A stretch of 50,351 nucleotides of DNA from Desulfovibrio sp. Lineage in GTDB: Bacteria > Desulfobacterota > Desulfovibrionia > Desulfovibrionales > Desulfovibrionaceae. The notes under the pieces were generated by a model, which made no database searches, had not been told where the DNA came from, and saw nothing but the letters and a program-made list of their open reading frames with translations. The first letter of the stretch is position 1. Every line of letters starts with the position of its first letter. The translations under genes were made by a program, and so were the position numbers. The DNA lies in the NCBI GenBank assembly GCA_031260725.1, contig JAISKZ010000007.1:1-50351 (forward strand), given 5' to 3'. Positions 1 to 9,500 of this stretch are shown one piece after another.

Positions 1-2
1 TC

Positions 3-83
3 ATGGTAGAGGGAGAAGACGAAGACAAGGTCAGGGCATACGCCGCGCAACTGGCCAAAGTGGTTGTTCGGGAACTGCGCTAG
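3..83 (+). CDS. glmM: Phosphoglucosamine mutase, C-terminal end (partial, runs off the left edge)
   Basis: Frame 3 reads MVEGEDEDKVRAYAAQLAKVVVRELR*, resembling the GlmM C-terminus (..VMVEGED...A..LA..V..EL). Confidence 0.65.
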   Translation: MVEGEDEDKVRAYAAQLAKVVVRELR

Positions 84-100
84 ACATTAGAAAATCTGAC

Positions 101-131
101 AACAGAGCAGCCACGGTAGGCTGCTCTGTTT
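101..131 (+). terminator. Intrinsic terminator-like hairpin after glmM
   Basis: AACAGAGCAGCC-ACGGTA-GGCTGCTCTGTT perfect inverted repeat just after the stop codon. Confidence 0.75.
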
Positions 132-488
132 ACCGCGAATGCCTCAAGTAACCCGCTGACATGGAGCAAGGCGACGCCCTCGCCGATTTTTTTTGCCACT
201 ATATCTTGACAGTATAGAGGCAGTATTGGAGCAGTCAGAGAATTTTAAAAAGTTTCAGTAAAAAGCCAACCGCAAGTCGCGCGGTGAAACAAAGGTGCTG
301 AGCCGGCCAGGCTGACAGAATGCACACGCCGTTGTCGGGAAAATTTCTAGAAAAAATCTTCACAGCCGAAAAAAGCCGTGCTATCGTAATACTCTGCCCC
401 GGATATTTTTGGGAATACACATTCGCGGACAATCGTCGGGCGCAAGTCTGCGCGCCGCCGGATGCGGCGTGGCAGCGAGGAGAGCGGC

Positions 489-1682
489 ATGAAACTGGAA
501 CAAAAGCTCCCAAAAATCCCCAGGATAGACAGCATCCCCAATCCGCAACCGGCAAAAGCCGGCGGCGGCAGGCTTTTGCCGCTGACGTTGCTGACGCTGC
601 TGCTTATCGGCGGCGGGGCCGCCTTCTGGCTAACCCGCGACGGTGAAACACGCGCACAGTGGCGGCATCAGGCTGCGGAGGCCATCAGCAACGCCACGGA
701 GGGGACCCCGTTGGCCGGGCTGAATGACCTTTTGCGGGGCGGATCGCCCCTTCCGCCTGTCGGCGTGTCGTCAGGGCCTTCCGGACATACTGTTTATGGC
801 ACGGTTGCCGCGCCGATAGATGCAACCCCGCCGCCGCAGGGCGCCGCCGCTCCCGGGCAACAGACGCAGGCCGTAACGGCGGACAGTACTGTCCGTCCTG
901 ACTTTATAGAAGACCTTGCCGCCTGGCTTGTATCGCAGTACAAGCCGGGGCGGCCCACAGGAACGCTCGCCGTCAGCGCGCAGCGCGCCAATCAACGCTA
1001 CGGCGTAAAAATGACGGGGCTTTCCGGCGACGGACGGGCCGGCATACTGCGTTACGTCTTTCATCCGGCCATGATTCAGGGCCTGTATGCACTGTATGTT
1101 GACCGTTTTCTGGATGCTGTTCAGCGGGCAAGCGCGGCAAGGGCGCTGCCGCCCGAGCAATGCCGGCTACTGCTGCTGGCCGTTGCCGAACGTAGCGTTC
1201 TGCTGGCCGTTGCCTTGGAAGGGGTGGCCTCTGTGCCGGATCTGGATGGCCAGATCAAGAAACTGGAGTGGATCTCGCAGAATGTGGTCAGTGTGAACTC
1301 ACAGATGACCCAAGTTGTTTTTGATCTTGACGAGCTGCGTGAAAACGAGGCAGCGCAATCCAGAATTGACGAGATGCAGGCGCGCGTCACCACTCTTGCC
1401 GCCCGCTACCGCAAGGCGCTGGAAGACAGGGAAGCGGCCCGCCGCGCCCTTGTTGCCGCTGTCCGCAAGGGCGGAGGCCAGACATTTGACGAAGATTCCC
1501 TGCTCTTCCTTGCGCACTGGGTGGATCGTCGTCTGCGCACAGAGCCGCAGGCTCTGGCTTCGGTGCGGAGCGCGGCGGGCGTTTTGCGTGACCTGGCAAG
1601 GCGTTGCGCCCAGACAGGCTTACAGCAGGACACAGCCGCCGGCGCACTGCCCGCGCCTGTTCAGGGCGGCCAGGGCCAGTGA
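489..1682 (+). CDS. Membrane-anchored conserved hypothetical protein
   Basis: ORF with ATG at 489 preceded by GAGGAGAG; one N-terminal TM segment (LLPLTLLTLLLIGGGAAFWL) and a coiled-coil-like C-terminal half; stop overlaps the GTG of cobU. Confidence 0.7.
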   Translation: MKLEQKLPKIPRIDSIPNPQPAKAGGGRLLPLTLLTLLLIGGGAAFWLTRDGETRAQWRHQAAEAISNATEGTPLAGLNDLLRGGSPLPPVGVSSGPSGHTVYGTVAAPIDATPPPQGAAAPGQQTQAVTADSTVRPDFIEDLAAWLVSQYKPGRPTGTLAVSAQRANQRYGVKMTGLSGDGRAGILRYVFHPAMIQGLYALYVDRFLDAVQRASAARALPPEQCRLLLLAVAERSVLLAVALEGVASVPDLDGQIKKLEWISQNVVSVNSQMTQVVFDLDELRENEAAQSRIDEMQARVTTLAARYRKALEDREAARRALVAAVRKGGGQTFDEDSLLFLAHWVDRRLRTEPQALASVRSAAGVLRDLARRCAQTGLQQDTAAGALPAPVQGGQGQ

Positions 1683-2239
1683 AAAACCCCGCACTGCTCT
1701 TTGTCGGCGGCGTGCGCAGCGGCAAAAGCGGTCTCGCCGTGCGATGGGCGGAGCGGCAGGCGCGGCGACGGCTCTTTCTCGCCACATGCAAACCGCAGGA
1801 TGCGGAAATGGCGGAACGCGTTGCCGCGCACTTGGCGGAACGTGGCGCCAGCTGGCAATGTGTTGAAGAAACGATGAACCCGCGGGATGTCTTGCGCGCT
1901 CTTGCCGCAGCCCGCTCCGACGACGGACCGGGCGTGTTGCTGCTTGACTGCGTCAGCATGTGGGTGGCCAACATGCTGACAGCCGGTCTGACGCGGGACG
2001 CAGCACTGGACAAAGTCGCAGCCCTTGCGGCTTACCTCGTCGCCGTCGGCGTTCCCATCGCCCTTGTCAGTTCGGAAACGGGCCTCGGCCTTGTGGCACC
2101 CACATCTTTGGGACGTCAGTTTCAGGACGCCCTCGGTCGCGCCAATCAGATGCTGGCAGGCGCCTGCGATACGGTGATCTTTGTGAGTTGCGGCCTGCCC
2201 GTCGCGCTCAAGGGCGCGCTGCCGGAGGAACTATGCTGA
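1679..2239 (+). CDS. cobU: Adenosylcobinamide kinase / adenosylcobinamide-phosphate guanylyltransferase
   Basis: LLFVGGVRSGKSGLAVRWAE P-loop plus LLLDCVSMWVANML and VSSETGLGLVAPTSLGRQFQDALGRANQ motifs; GTG start overlaps previous stop. Confidence 0.88.
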   Translation: MKNPALLFVGGVRSGKSGLAVRWAERQARRRLFLATCKPQDAEMAERVAAHLAERGASWQCVEETMNPRDVLRALAAARSDDGPGVLLLDCVSMWVANMLTAGLTRDAALDKVAALAAYLVAVGVPIALVSSETGLGLVAPTSLGRQFQDALGRANQMLAGACDTVIFVSCGLPVALKGALPEELC

Positions 2240-2898
2240 ACATCAGGCGTGTGTTCGCACGCGCGCTTGCCTTGCTGTGCCTCATAGCTGTGACGGCTTT
2301 AAACCTGCCGCGTGCCGCGTCCTGTGCCGCGTCCGCGGATCCGCGCCAAACCCCGGCGGCAATCGCCGGAGCCATAGACGCTGCTGACGCCGAGGCCTTT
2401 GAACGCCTTGTGGATGTGGACTCCATTCTCAATGCGGCCCTCACGCTCTTTTTACGCGAGGCGCAACAGCCGGAGACTGCAAATGAACTGCCGCCGATGC
2501 TGGCGCTGATGTTTTCCAAAGCCGCGGCCTTGGATACGGAAGGCAATACCCTGCGCACTCTGCTTGTTCATGAGGCGAAGGCCTTTGTGATCAACGGCGT
2601 TGCCTCCGGGGCCTTTGCTGGACGCTCGCCATCGGGCCCTCCCGTCCAGGGCCTGCTGGCGCCGCTTTTTGCCGACGCGTCCACAGGACGCAAAGAAATA
2701 ACCGATATCGGTCAGCCGACGCCGCACAACAGGGACTGGCTCGTCCCCTTTGTGGTCCACGATGTGGGCAACGGTGAAAGTTATCCCGTAATATCCCGCA
2801 TCAGTCCGGTAAATACCGGTTTTCGCATGACAGGTGTGGAAAATCTGCCGGAGCTTATGCGTTGCGTCAACGAGGAACGCAACCATCAGGAAGAATAG
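2233..2898 (+). CDS. Exported conserved hypothetical protein
   Basis: ATG at 2233 with GGAGGA upstream; N-terminal signal peptide (ALALLCLIAVTALNLPRAASCA). Confidence 0.65.
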   Translation: MLNIRRVFARALALLCLIAVTALNLPRAASCAASADPRQTPAAIAGAIDAADAEAFERLVDVDSILNAALTLFLREAQQPETANELPPMLALMFSKAAALDTEGNTLRTLLVHEAKAFVINGVASGAFAGRSPSGPPVQGLLAPLFADASTGRKEITDIGQPTPHNRDWLVPFVVHDVGNGESYPVISRISPVNTGFRMTGVENLPELMRCVNEERNHQEE

Positions 2899-2904
2899 CG
2901 GTAA

Positions 2905-4194
2905 TTATCCTGCGTCGCGCCGCTCCTGCAGATGTAGCCGCAGCTTGTCTGCGAGCATGCATATTCCGCACAGCGCCGCCGCGACGGCGGTCACCACAAA
3001 AACCCCCCTGTAGCCGAAGCCCGCGTGGACGACAAGTCCGCCGATCAGTGGTGCCAACATGCCGCTGGCGTCAAAGGCTGTCATCATCGCGTTTGAGTTG
3101 ATGGACCGAGTCTCCGGCGTGGAACGGTCATACACAACGGCAGCCATCAGGGGATAGAGCAGGCCAAGCTCGAAACCGTACATGCAGGTGAGCGGCACAA
3201 AAGACCAAAGCGGACCCCAGGCAAGTCCCAGCATGCTAAAGGCCAGACCGGCGGAGCACAAGGATATCACGCTGTAGCGCGGCAAGGTATCAAGGCGGCG
3301 GCTGCCGATCAGGCGCACCAGAATGATGGTCACGGTATAGGTGGAGAAAAACCATGCCGGATGCGCGCCGGTGACGGAACACAGGCCCTTTATAAAAAAG
3401 ATCGCCAGAATGGTCATGATGCTGAAAGACAAACAGGCCAGATACACGAACATCAAGCCCGAATGGCGCACAGCATGCCAAATATCGCGTCCGAGAATGC
3501 TGTTCAGACTGCCTGATGGCATCTCCGGAGTTTTCAGACGCGACGAGAGAGGCCTCACCATCAGGAGAGAAAGCACTCCCAGGACGGCCGTCATGGCAAA
3601 AAGACGCGGTTCTGCGCCGCCGCCGCCGAGCAGAGGCAGCAGAACATGCTCGGACATCGCCGGAATAATCGAATACGGCAGAAGCATAGTCAGGGAAAAC
3701 AGCGCAAAGCCGCGCGCGCTCTGCCCGGGGGGGATGCAGCTGACCAGCACGGAAATAACGCAACTGGACTGCACAGCAAGCGCAATGCCCTGAATAATGC
3801 GCAGCAGCAGCACCGCGCCGATGATATGTTTGCCCACTATCCAAGGATAGCACAGCATAACACAGATCAGAACGGCTGTGGAAAGCGCAAGAGCAGGCAG
3901 CCTGCCGCCTCTCAGCAGCAAAAAGCTGGCCGGAGGCCGGCACAGCAGCACCATGGCAAACATTGAGGAAATCAGCGCACCGCGGTAGTTGGGACTGATG
4001 GCAAGCCCTCCCAGCCATTGTTCAAAACAATAAAAAACAGCGATGTGGCTGTTGCTGCACATTGCAAGACAAAAAAGCAAAATAAAATCGCGGCTCAAGA
4101 GTGCCTTGGGCGGCTCAATGGGCGTACCGGCTCTTGATGCGCCGACATGCGGAGCAGAGGGGAAAAACATGCGCGCCTCAATTGCTTTCGGCAA
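2905..4194 (-). CDS. Major facilitator superfamily transporter
   Basis: 429 aa hydrophobic polytopic ORF with MFS-like organisation. Confidence 0.8.
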   Translation of the reverse strand: MPKAIEARMFFPSAPHVGASRAGTPIEPPKALLSRDFILLFCLAMCSNSHIAVFYCFEQWLGGLAISPNYRGALISSMFAMVLLCRPPASFLLLRGGRLPALALSTAVLICVMLCYPWIVGKHIIGAVLLLRIIQGIALAVQSSCVISVLVSCIPPGQSARGFALFSLTMLLPYSIIPAMSEHVLLPLLGGGGAEPRLFAMTAVLGVLSLLMVRPLSSRLKTPEMPSGSLNSILGRDIWHAVRHSGLMFVYLACLSFSIMTILAIFFIKGLCSVTGAHPAWFFSTYTVTIILVRLIGSRRLDTLPRYSVISLCSAGLAFSMLGLAWGPLWSFVPLTCMYGFELGLLYPLMAAVVYDRSTPETRSINSNAMMTAFDASGMLAPLIGGLVVHAGFGYRGVFVVTAVAAALCGICMLADKLRLHLQERRDAG

Positions 4195-4202
4195 TCACGC
4201 GT

Positions 4203-6770
4203 TTAATGATATTCGCCGTTAAGAAACCTCGTGGCATAAAGCTGAACAGACTCTTCATCCACCATGAGCATATCCATCTGCCGGGTCATGATGAGCAAAC
4301 GCCCAAGCTGATCCAGCCGCGGGAGCATTTCAAGCTTGGGATATTTTCTGAATCGCGCGCACGTTCTGTCCCCCCCCACATCGACAGTAAAGCCGAGTTT
4401 AGAAAGAATCAAAGCTATGCACTGTACGCGCTTGGCGCGCTGTTTATTGCCGGCGCCGCCTCCGGCAAACTCAAACCGTATGTAATTCTTGCTGAGGGTA
4501 TCGCCGCACCAGGTGTCCAGAATGGCGTAGTGATAGCCTATGCGTGAAGAAAAATTGAGATAACGGTCAGAAACAATGGCATAACTGCGCTCGCCGAAAC
4601 GCGCCACGTCTTTCTGCTGATTGTCGCCTATCATGCTCCGCCCCACGATGGAAAGAAAACCGCGTATGTTCACCGGACGGGGACCTTTTGCCTGCACGCC
4701 AGGATGGGTCATTCCGTTGATCACCTGTCTGAAGGGCACGCTCAAAACATCCGCCGGACTGACAGATCGACACTCAGGTTGTTGCAAACCGCCGCCCAGG
4801 TCAATAACAAAAAGATCAAGGGGGACGTTACAGACAAGCCGGCTTGACGCGCCCGCACTGCTTTCAGACAGGCTGTCGGATATCTGAAACATTTCTGTAT
4901 AGCTCTTTTCGTGCGCGTAACGCATGACATCGTGCAGAGAAAGACAGTTTTCCGGAGAAAAGAGGGCAGACTTCGGGTCTGTCAAATGCAGAGGGAAAAG
5001 ATGCGGCGCCACACGCCGCAACAAACACAAGACCGGTGTATTGATATTGGGCTGCCTCGGGCTTGAAGCAAGGGATAAAAGCTCAGGAATTTTACCATGA
5101 AAAACACGTCCAGAGAATGCGTCAACAGTGACAAGTTGTCCCGCCTTGAGGCTGGATGTCGCGCCTGGCACATTCATCAGGGTGGGAATGCCGAACTCGC
5201 GGCAAAGAGAGGCCATATGCCCTGTGAGGCTGCCTGTTTCCGCAATAATCGCTGAAGCGCGCCGCATGGCGGTCGTCACACTGGGCGAGGAATGGGCGAG
5301 CAGCATGACGCCGCCTTCAGGAAAGTGCGTTATATCTCCACCCGGCTTAAGCGGCGTCACAACTCCACAGCCAACACCCTTTGCCGCCACATCAGCTCCT
5401 GAAAACAAGGGTTTAAGGTTGCCGATCGTGCTGGCGTCCAATTCCGCCGTGCTGTCAATGCCCATAGGCCGGGTTTGCAGCAGAACAACAGCGTCGTTTT
5501 CGTCTATTGCCCATTCCATGTCCTGAGGAAACTGGTAGTGACGCTCCAGTTCAAGCGCAAGGGCGGCTATTCGCTCCACCTGATCGCGCGTCAGGCAGGG
5601 GGCGTCGCGCAATGCTTCCGGCACGTCCACAACATGGGTTAAGCTTTCAGCGCCGGATTCGGCAAGCGTCATCATGGATTTTTTATGGGTGATGATCTCG
5701 CTAGTCACGCGCTTTGTAGATCTGGAAACCAGCCATACGTCCGGGGTACTGACACCGTCCACAACCATTTCACCAAGGCCCCAACGAGCGTTGATCATAA
5801 CACAATTTGAGCGCAAGTCAACAGGATGACGGGAAAAAGCCACGCCAGCGCTTTTTGCGCGCACCATTTCCAGACAACACACTCCCATACCCGTTGCTTC
5901 CAGCGGATAACCGTGCATGCTCCTGTAGGCTAGAGCGCGCTCAGAAAAAAGGCTGGCAACAACTTGCTTAAATGCCGTCAAAAGCCTGCGGCGGGAAACC
6001 CCCATGATGCTTCGATACTGCCCGGCAAAAGATTGAGGGCCATCTTCAGCAATCGCGCTGGAACGCAACGCAGCCAGAATAGCACCGTCACTGCCGAAGG
6101 CTTCATCCCACGCTGAAAACAGAGCAGCCGCCACGTCAGGGGGTGTTTCTGCTTCAAGAACAAGTGCTTCTATCGCTTCAGAGGCTTTACGAGCCGTAGA
6201 CGGCGCTTCTGGATCAACAGCGCGCAGTTGGGTATAAATATTTTTGAACAATCCCCTTGTGCGCAAAAGCAGCATGCTTCCTGCCTGTGTGGTCACGGCA
6301 AAACCGCGCGGCACGGGCATGTCAAGCATATTGCGTAATTCACCCAGATTGGCGTTTTTGCCGCCGACACTGTAAGCCATGCTGGCGTTCACCTCGGAAA
6401 GCGGCAATATCAGCGCGTTGATGTCGTCGTGCCCATGCTGCTTCAGTTCGCAGGCAATGCGCCCGGCTATGGCGGCAACCGCAGCAGTCAGCCCGTTATA
6501 GCCGCCTGCGGCCATGTCATTGAGATCCTCCGCCATGCGCTCACACTGCAAAATAGCTCTTCTGGCTTTCTGGCGGACCCAGGAGATTTCCATCGGTCGC
6601 TCCCCGCGCTGTGCCGCATCCATATCCGCCAGAACAGCTGCCAGTTCCGCGTTAGCCTGTAAAATATCTCTGAAAGAATCATAGCGCCGAACAAAGGCGG
6701 TCATGGCCTGCTCACGCGAGATGCGCGGAGCAAGACAGAAAAATTTTTTTAACGCTTGCACCGCATTCAT
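4203..6770 (-). CDS. PEP/pyruvate-binding (PEP synthase/PPDK-like) protein with a non-canonical C-terminal domain
   Basis: N-terminal PPDK_N-like region (SYSVGGKNANLGEL...SSAIAEDGPQSFAGQY) and phosphohistidine domain (TGSLTGHMASLCREFGIPTL); the C-terminal ~280 aa does not resemble a PEP-binding TIM barrel. Confidence 0.8.
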   Translation of the reverse strand: MNAVQALKKFFCLAPRISREQAMTAFVRRYDSFRDILQANAELAAVLADMDAAQRGERPMEISWVRQKARRAILQCERMAEDLNDMAAGGYNGLTAAVAAIAGRIACELKQHGHDDINALILPLSEVNASMAYSVGGKNANLGELRNMLDMPVPRGFAVTTQAGSMLLLRTRGLFKNIYTQLRAVDPEAPSTARKASEAIEALVLEAETPPDVAAALFSAWDEAFGSDGAILAALRSSAIAEDGPQSFAGQYRSIMGVSRRRLLTAFKQVVASLFSERALAYRSMHGYPLEATGMGVCCLEMVRAKSAGVAFSRHPVDLRSNCVMINARWGLGEMVVDGVSTPDVWLVSRSTKRVTSEIITHKKSMMTLAESGAESLTHVVDVPEALRDAPCLTRDQVERIAALALELERHYQFPQDMEWAIDENDAVVLLQTRPMGIDSTAELDASTIGNLKPLFSGADVAAKGVGCGVVTPLKPGGDITHFPEGGVMLLAHSSPSVTTAMRRASAIIAETGSLTGHMASLCREFGIPTLMNVPGATSSLKAGQLVTVDAFSGRVFHGKIPELLSLASSPRQPNINTPVLCLLRRVAPHLFPLHLTDPKSALFSPENCLSLHDVMRYAHEKSYTEMFQISDSLSESSAGASSRLVCNVPLDLFVIDLGGGLQQPECRSVSPADVLSVPFRQVINGMTHPGVQAKGPRPVNIRGFLSIVGRSMIGDNQQKDVARFGERSYAIVSDRYLNFSSRIGYHYAILDTWCGDTLSKNYIRFEFAGGGAGNKQRAKRVQCIALILSKLGFTVDVGGDRTCARFRKYPKLEMLPRLDQLGRLLIMTRQMDMLMVDEESVQLYATRFLNGEYH

Positions 6771-9295
6771 ACTGTATGCCCCTCTGCCCGATCCAAGACG
6801 CCGTCAGAAGAAACAACAACATACCGCAGAGCCGGACCACGCCCCTCCTTGCGCACTATACCAAGCCGGACAAAAGTCTGCAGGTCATACAGTGCCGTGC
6901 GTACGGATATAGTATCGCCCGCAAGAGCGCGATATTCCTGGCGACTGACGCGGCCCAAGGACATGACGCGCGGCAGAATTTCTTTCTGACGTGGATTGAG
7001 CTGCACAAATTTCATGCCCCAATCGTTGTTGTCCGGTGCGCGTTGTGTCGCAGCCAGACGTGGTTTGTCCGCATACCATTCCTCCCCTTCTTGTGACATT
7101 GCAGGCGCATCATCCCCAGATTCTATGGGAATATTTTCCGCAAGAATTAAATTTTTTTCACAGAATGTCAGGGCATTCGTCAGGATATTTTTCAGCTCCC
7201 GCACATTGCCGGGCCAGTCGTATCGCATAAGCCGGGCCAGAGCGCCGCGGCTGATTTTCGGGATAGTCCGCGACATTCCCGGCCTTCTCGCATTGACGGC
7301 TTCTGCCAGAAAATGCATCAGCAACGCCGGGATGTCTTCCTTACGATTGCGCAGAGACGGCGTACGGATGGTAATAACGGCAAGGCGGTAATACAGGTCT
7401 TCGCGAAATGTGCCGCCCGTATTCTCTCCGGTGAGTTCCGCATTGGTGGCCGCGAGAATTCTGGTGTCAAAAGGCAGGTCGTAATCAGCTCCCAAAGGGC
7501 GTATCCGCCTTGTGGCGAGTGTGCGCAACAAAGCCTGTTGCACTTTCGGCGTGGCATTACCCACTTCGTCAAGCAAAAGCGTGCCACCCTCCGCCGTAAG
7601 AAAGGCGCCTTTCCTGGGCTGTTTGGCTTCTGTAAACGCACCCTGCACATGACCGAATAGCGTGTCCATCAACAAGCCTTCATCCAGTGCGCCGCAATTG
7701 ATGGCGATAAAAGGCCCGTCCGCTCGCGCGCTTGATTGATGAACAGCTTCAGCAACAAGCTCTTTGCCGGTGCCGGTTTCCCCCACAATCAACACGTCCG
7801 CGTTCACCTGCGCCGCTTTCTGCACCTGACTTTTCAAACTCTGTATCACTGCGGAAAAACCAACCAGACCGTGGGAGGGCACATCTCCCGGGTCAGGGAG
7901 ACCCTCAACCGGTTCCCTTTGGGACAGCGCTGTCTCTTCAGCCTGCCTGAAAAGTCGATGCTCCATCGCTCCGTGCAGCCGCTCCAGCAGAATGTTGGAA
8001 GCTCCTTTTATCTTCTCCAGCGCCGGCAATAGAAGGGGCAGAACAAGCTGATCATCTCTGTTTTGTTCATTGCGGCTTTGCAGCTCAACGGCGAGCACAT
8101 GCAACTGGTTGTCGGCCGCATGGGTAATTCGGGCCAGGCAAAGGCCCAAAAGCAACATTCCCCCAAAAAAACAGCAGGCATAGACGCTGAACAATTGTGT
8201 GCCGGTGCGCGTTGCCGTAAAACTGCTGTCCAACACGGCAAGGCCGCCTATGACGTTCCGTTCGTCATCAGTGTCGGCAGGGGTTGTGACAGGTACATAA
8301 TTTACGCCCTCCACCAGCAACTGGCCGTCTCCCCACAATGCACCTGTTTCCGGCAAAGGGATACGGCCAACACGACGGTTTTGCACATCAACCACCATAC
8401 TCCAGTAGTTCAGATAATCCGGCGCAGGACGAAAAGCCTGACTGAACCCCGGACGTCCAAAATCTCCACGAAAGCCTGCCCGTACGGCGTCGGAGCTCAG
8501 AGGGGTTTCACGCTGTTCAACATTCGGCTTTTCCGACTGAAAAAGCATCCAGCCGTCTCTGTCAAAAAAAAGGCTGCGGACATTGGTGCTTTCTTTTGCA
8601 TCTCTGGCGGCTTCATCGGAAGAAAAAGCGGAAACAACGTCACGCATGGCCGCCAGATCAAGCGAGAGCACCAGCACTCCCTGAAAATTCCCTTTCGCGT
8701 CATGAACAGGCGTGGAAAAACGCAGGACGTGAAAAGTTAAACTCTGCACAGAATTACTGACCGGTACAAAAGCATAGCTCACTTCCAGAGGCTGCCCCAC
8801 GTTTACACGGCCGGGAAGTCTGTCGGAACCGACATTGTGAAAAGGGCCGGACAACGTGCGCATGGTAACATCCGGCGGCACAGTAATAATATCACCCATG
8901 TAGTTCAGCAAAAGATATTTGTTTTCAGGCGCAAGCCCGATAAAGGCGATTTCACGGTAATGAAAGTTCAATGAACGTGTCCGTAATTTGAGACGTCGCA
9001 CCATTGACTGCTTATCAAGCGCGCCCGCAGCCAGAATCAAAAGGTGATTGCGTGCTTCTGCGAGCAATTGCTCTAAAGCGAGAGCCATAATGCGCGTTTG
9101 GAACTGCGCATTGCGCGCCACGGTATGATTGACAATATTTTCGACAATACGGCCGTTTGTATAAAAAAGAAGCAAGAGCACAAATGCCAGAAGAGGCAGA
9201 CCAAGCAGAAGCATCCGGCTGAGCATGCTGCGATTGACAAAAAGGGAGGCGGTTTTGAAAGAATTTCCCGCAATAACAGGCAAAAAAACACGCAT
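6767..9295 (-). CDS. Sigma54-dependent transcriptional activator with membrane sensor region and winged-helix-like C-terminus
   Basis: AAA+ Walker A GETGTGKE, GAFTEA loop, LLLDEVGN Walker B, R-finger region; two TM segments flanking a probable periplasmic sensor; ATG at 9295 preceded by AGGAAA is favoured over the TTG at 9325. Confidence 0.88.
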   Translation of the reverse strand: MRVFLPVIAGNSFKTASLFVNRSMLSRMLLLGLPLLAFVLLLLFYTNGRIVENIVNHTVARNAQFQTRIMALALEQLLAEARNHLLILAAGALDKQSMVRRLKLRTRSLNFHYREIAFIGLAPENKYLLLNYMGDIITVPPDVTMRTLSGPFHNVGSDRLPGRVNVGQPLEVSYAFVPVSNSVQSLTFHVLRFSTPVHDAKGNFQGVLVLSLDLAAMRDVVSAFSSDEAARDAKESTNVRSLFFDRDGWMLFQSEKPNVEQRETPLSSDAVRAGFRGDFGRPGFSQAFRPAPDYLNYWSMVVDVQNRRVGRIPLPETGALWGDGQLLVEGVNYVPVTTPADTDDERNVIGGLAVLDSSFTATRTGTQLFSVYACCFFGGMLLLGLCLARITHAADNQLHVLAVELQSRNEQNRDDQLVLPLLLPALEKIKGASNILLERLHGAMEHRLFRQAEETALSQREPVEGLPDPGDVPSHGLVGFSAVIQSLKSQVQKAAQVNADVLIVGETGTGKELVAEAVHQSSARADGPFIAINCGALDEGLLMDTLFGHVQGAFTEAKQPRKGAFLTAEGGTLLLDEVGNATPKVQQALLRTLATRRIRPLGADYDLPFDTRILAATNAELTGENTGGTFREDLYYRLAVITIRTPSLRNRKEDIPALLMHFLAEAVNARRPGMSRTIPKISRGALARLMRYDWPGNVRELKNILTNALTFCEKNLILAENIPIESGDDAPAMSQEGEEWYADKPRLAATQRAPDNNDWGMKFVQLNPRQKEILPRVMSLGRVSRQEYRALAGDTISVRTALYDLQTFVRLGIVRKEGRGPALRYVVVSSDGVLDRAEGHTV

Positions 9296-9326
9296 AATAT
9301 TTCCTGTCGCGCAAAAAACACGCAAA
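9280..9326. repeat. Two direct copies of GCAAAAAA(A)CACGCA, candidate activator binding sites
   Basis: CACGCA cores at 9289-9294 and 9319-9324, exactly 30 bp apart, 80-120 bp upstream of the sigma54 promoter. Confidence 0.5.
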
Positions 9327-9400
9327 TATAGCGGCGACTCTACTTTGGGATCACTTTTTTTGCAAATGTTTTTTACAATTTGTCAAGGACAATCGCGCAA

Positions 9401-9416
9401 TGGCACAAGCCTTGCT
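9401..9416 (+). promoter_or_regulatory. Sigma54 (-24/-12) promoter
   Basis: TGGCAC-AAGCC-TTGCT matches the consensus TGGCAC-N5-TTGCW. Confidence 0.88.
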
Positions 9417-9500
9417 ATATAGCTGTTGAAAAACTGTGGTGTTGCTGTCGCGCGCCGCAGAAGCCTGAAATTTTCAACTTAAGGATTTATGGAGGGAACC

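Noticed and set aside
84-488. Possible cobalamin riboswitch or promoter upstream of the cobU operon
   Set aside because: No recognisable cobalamin-box sequence. A TTGACA at about 207 has no convincing -10 at normal spacing.
7569-7583. Minus-strand sigma54-like TGGCACGCTTTTGCT
   Set aside because: Spacer is N4 rather than N5, and it lies within the conserved Walker B-proximal coding sequence of the regulator.
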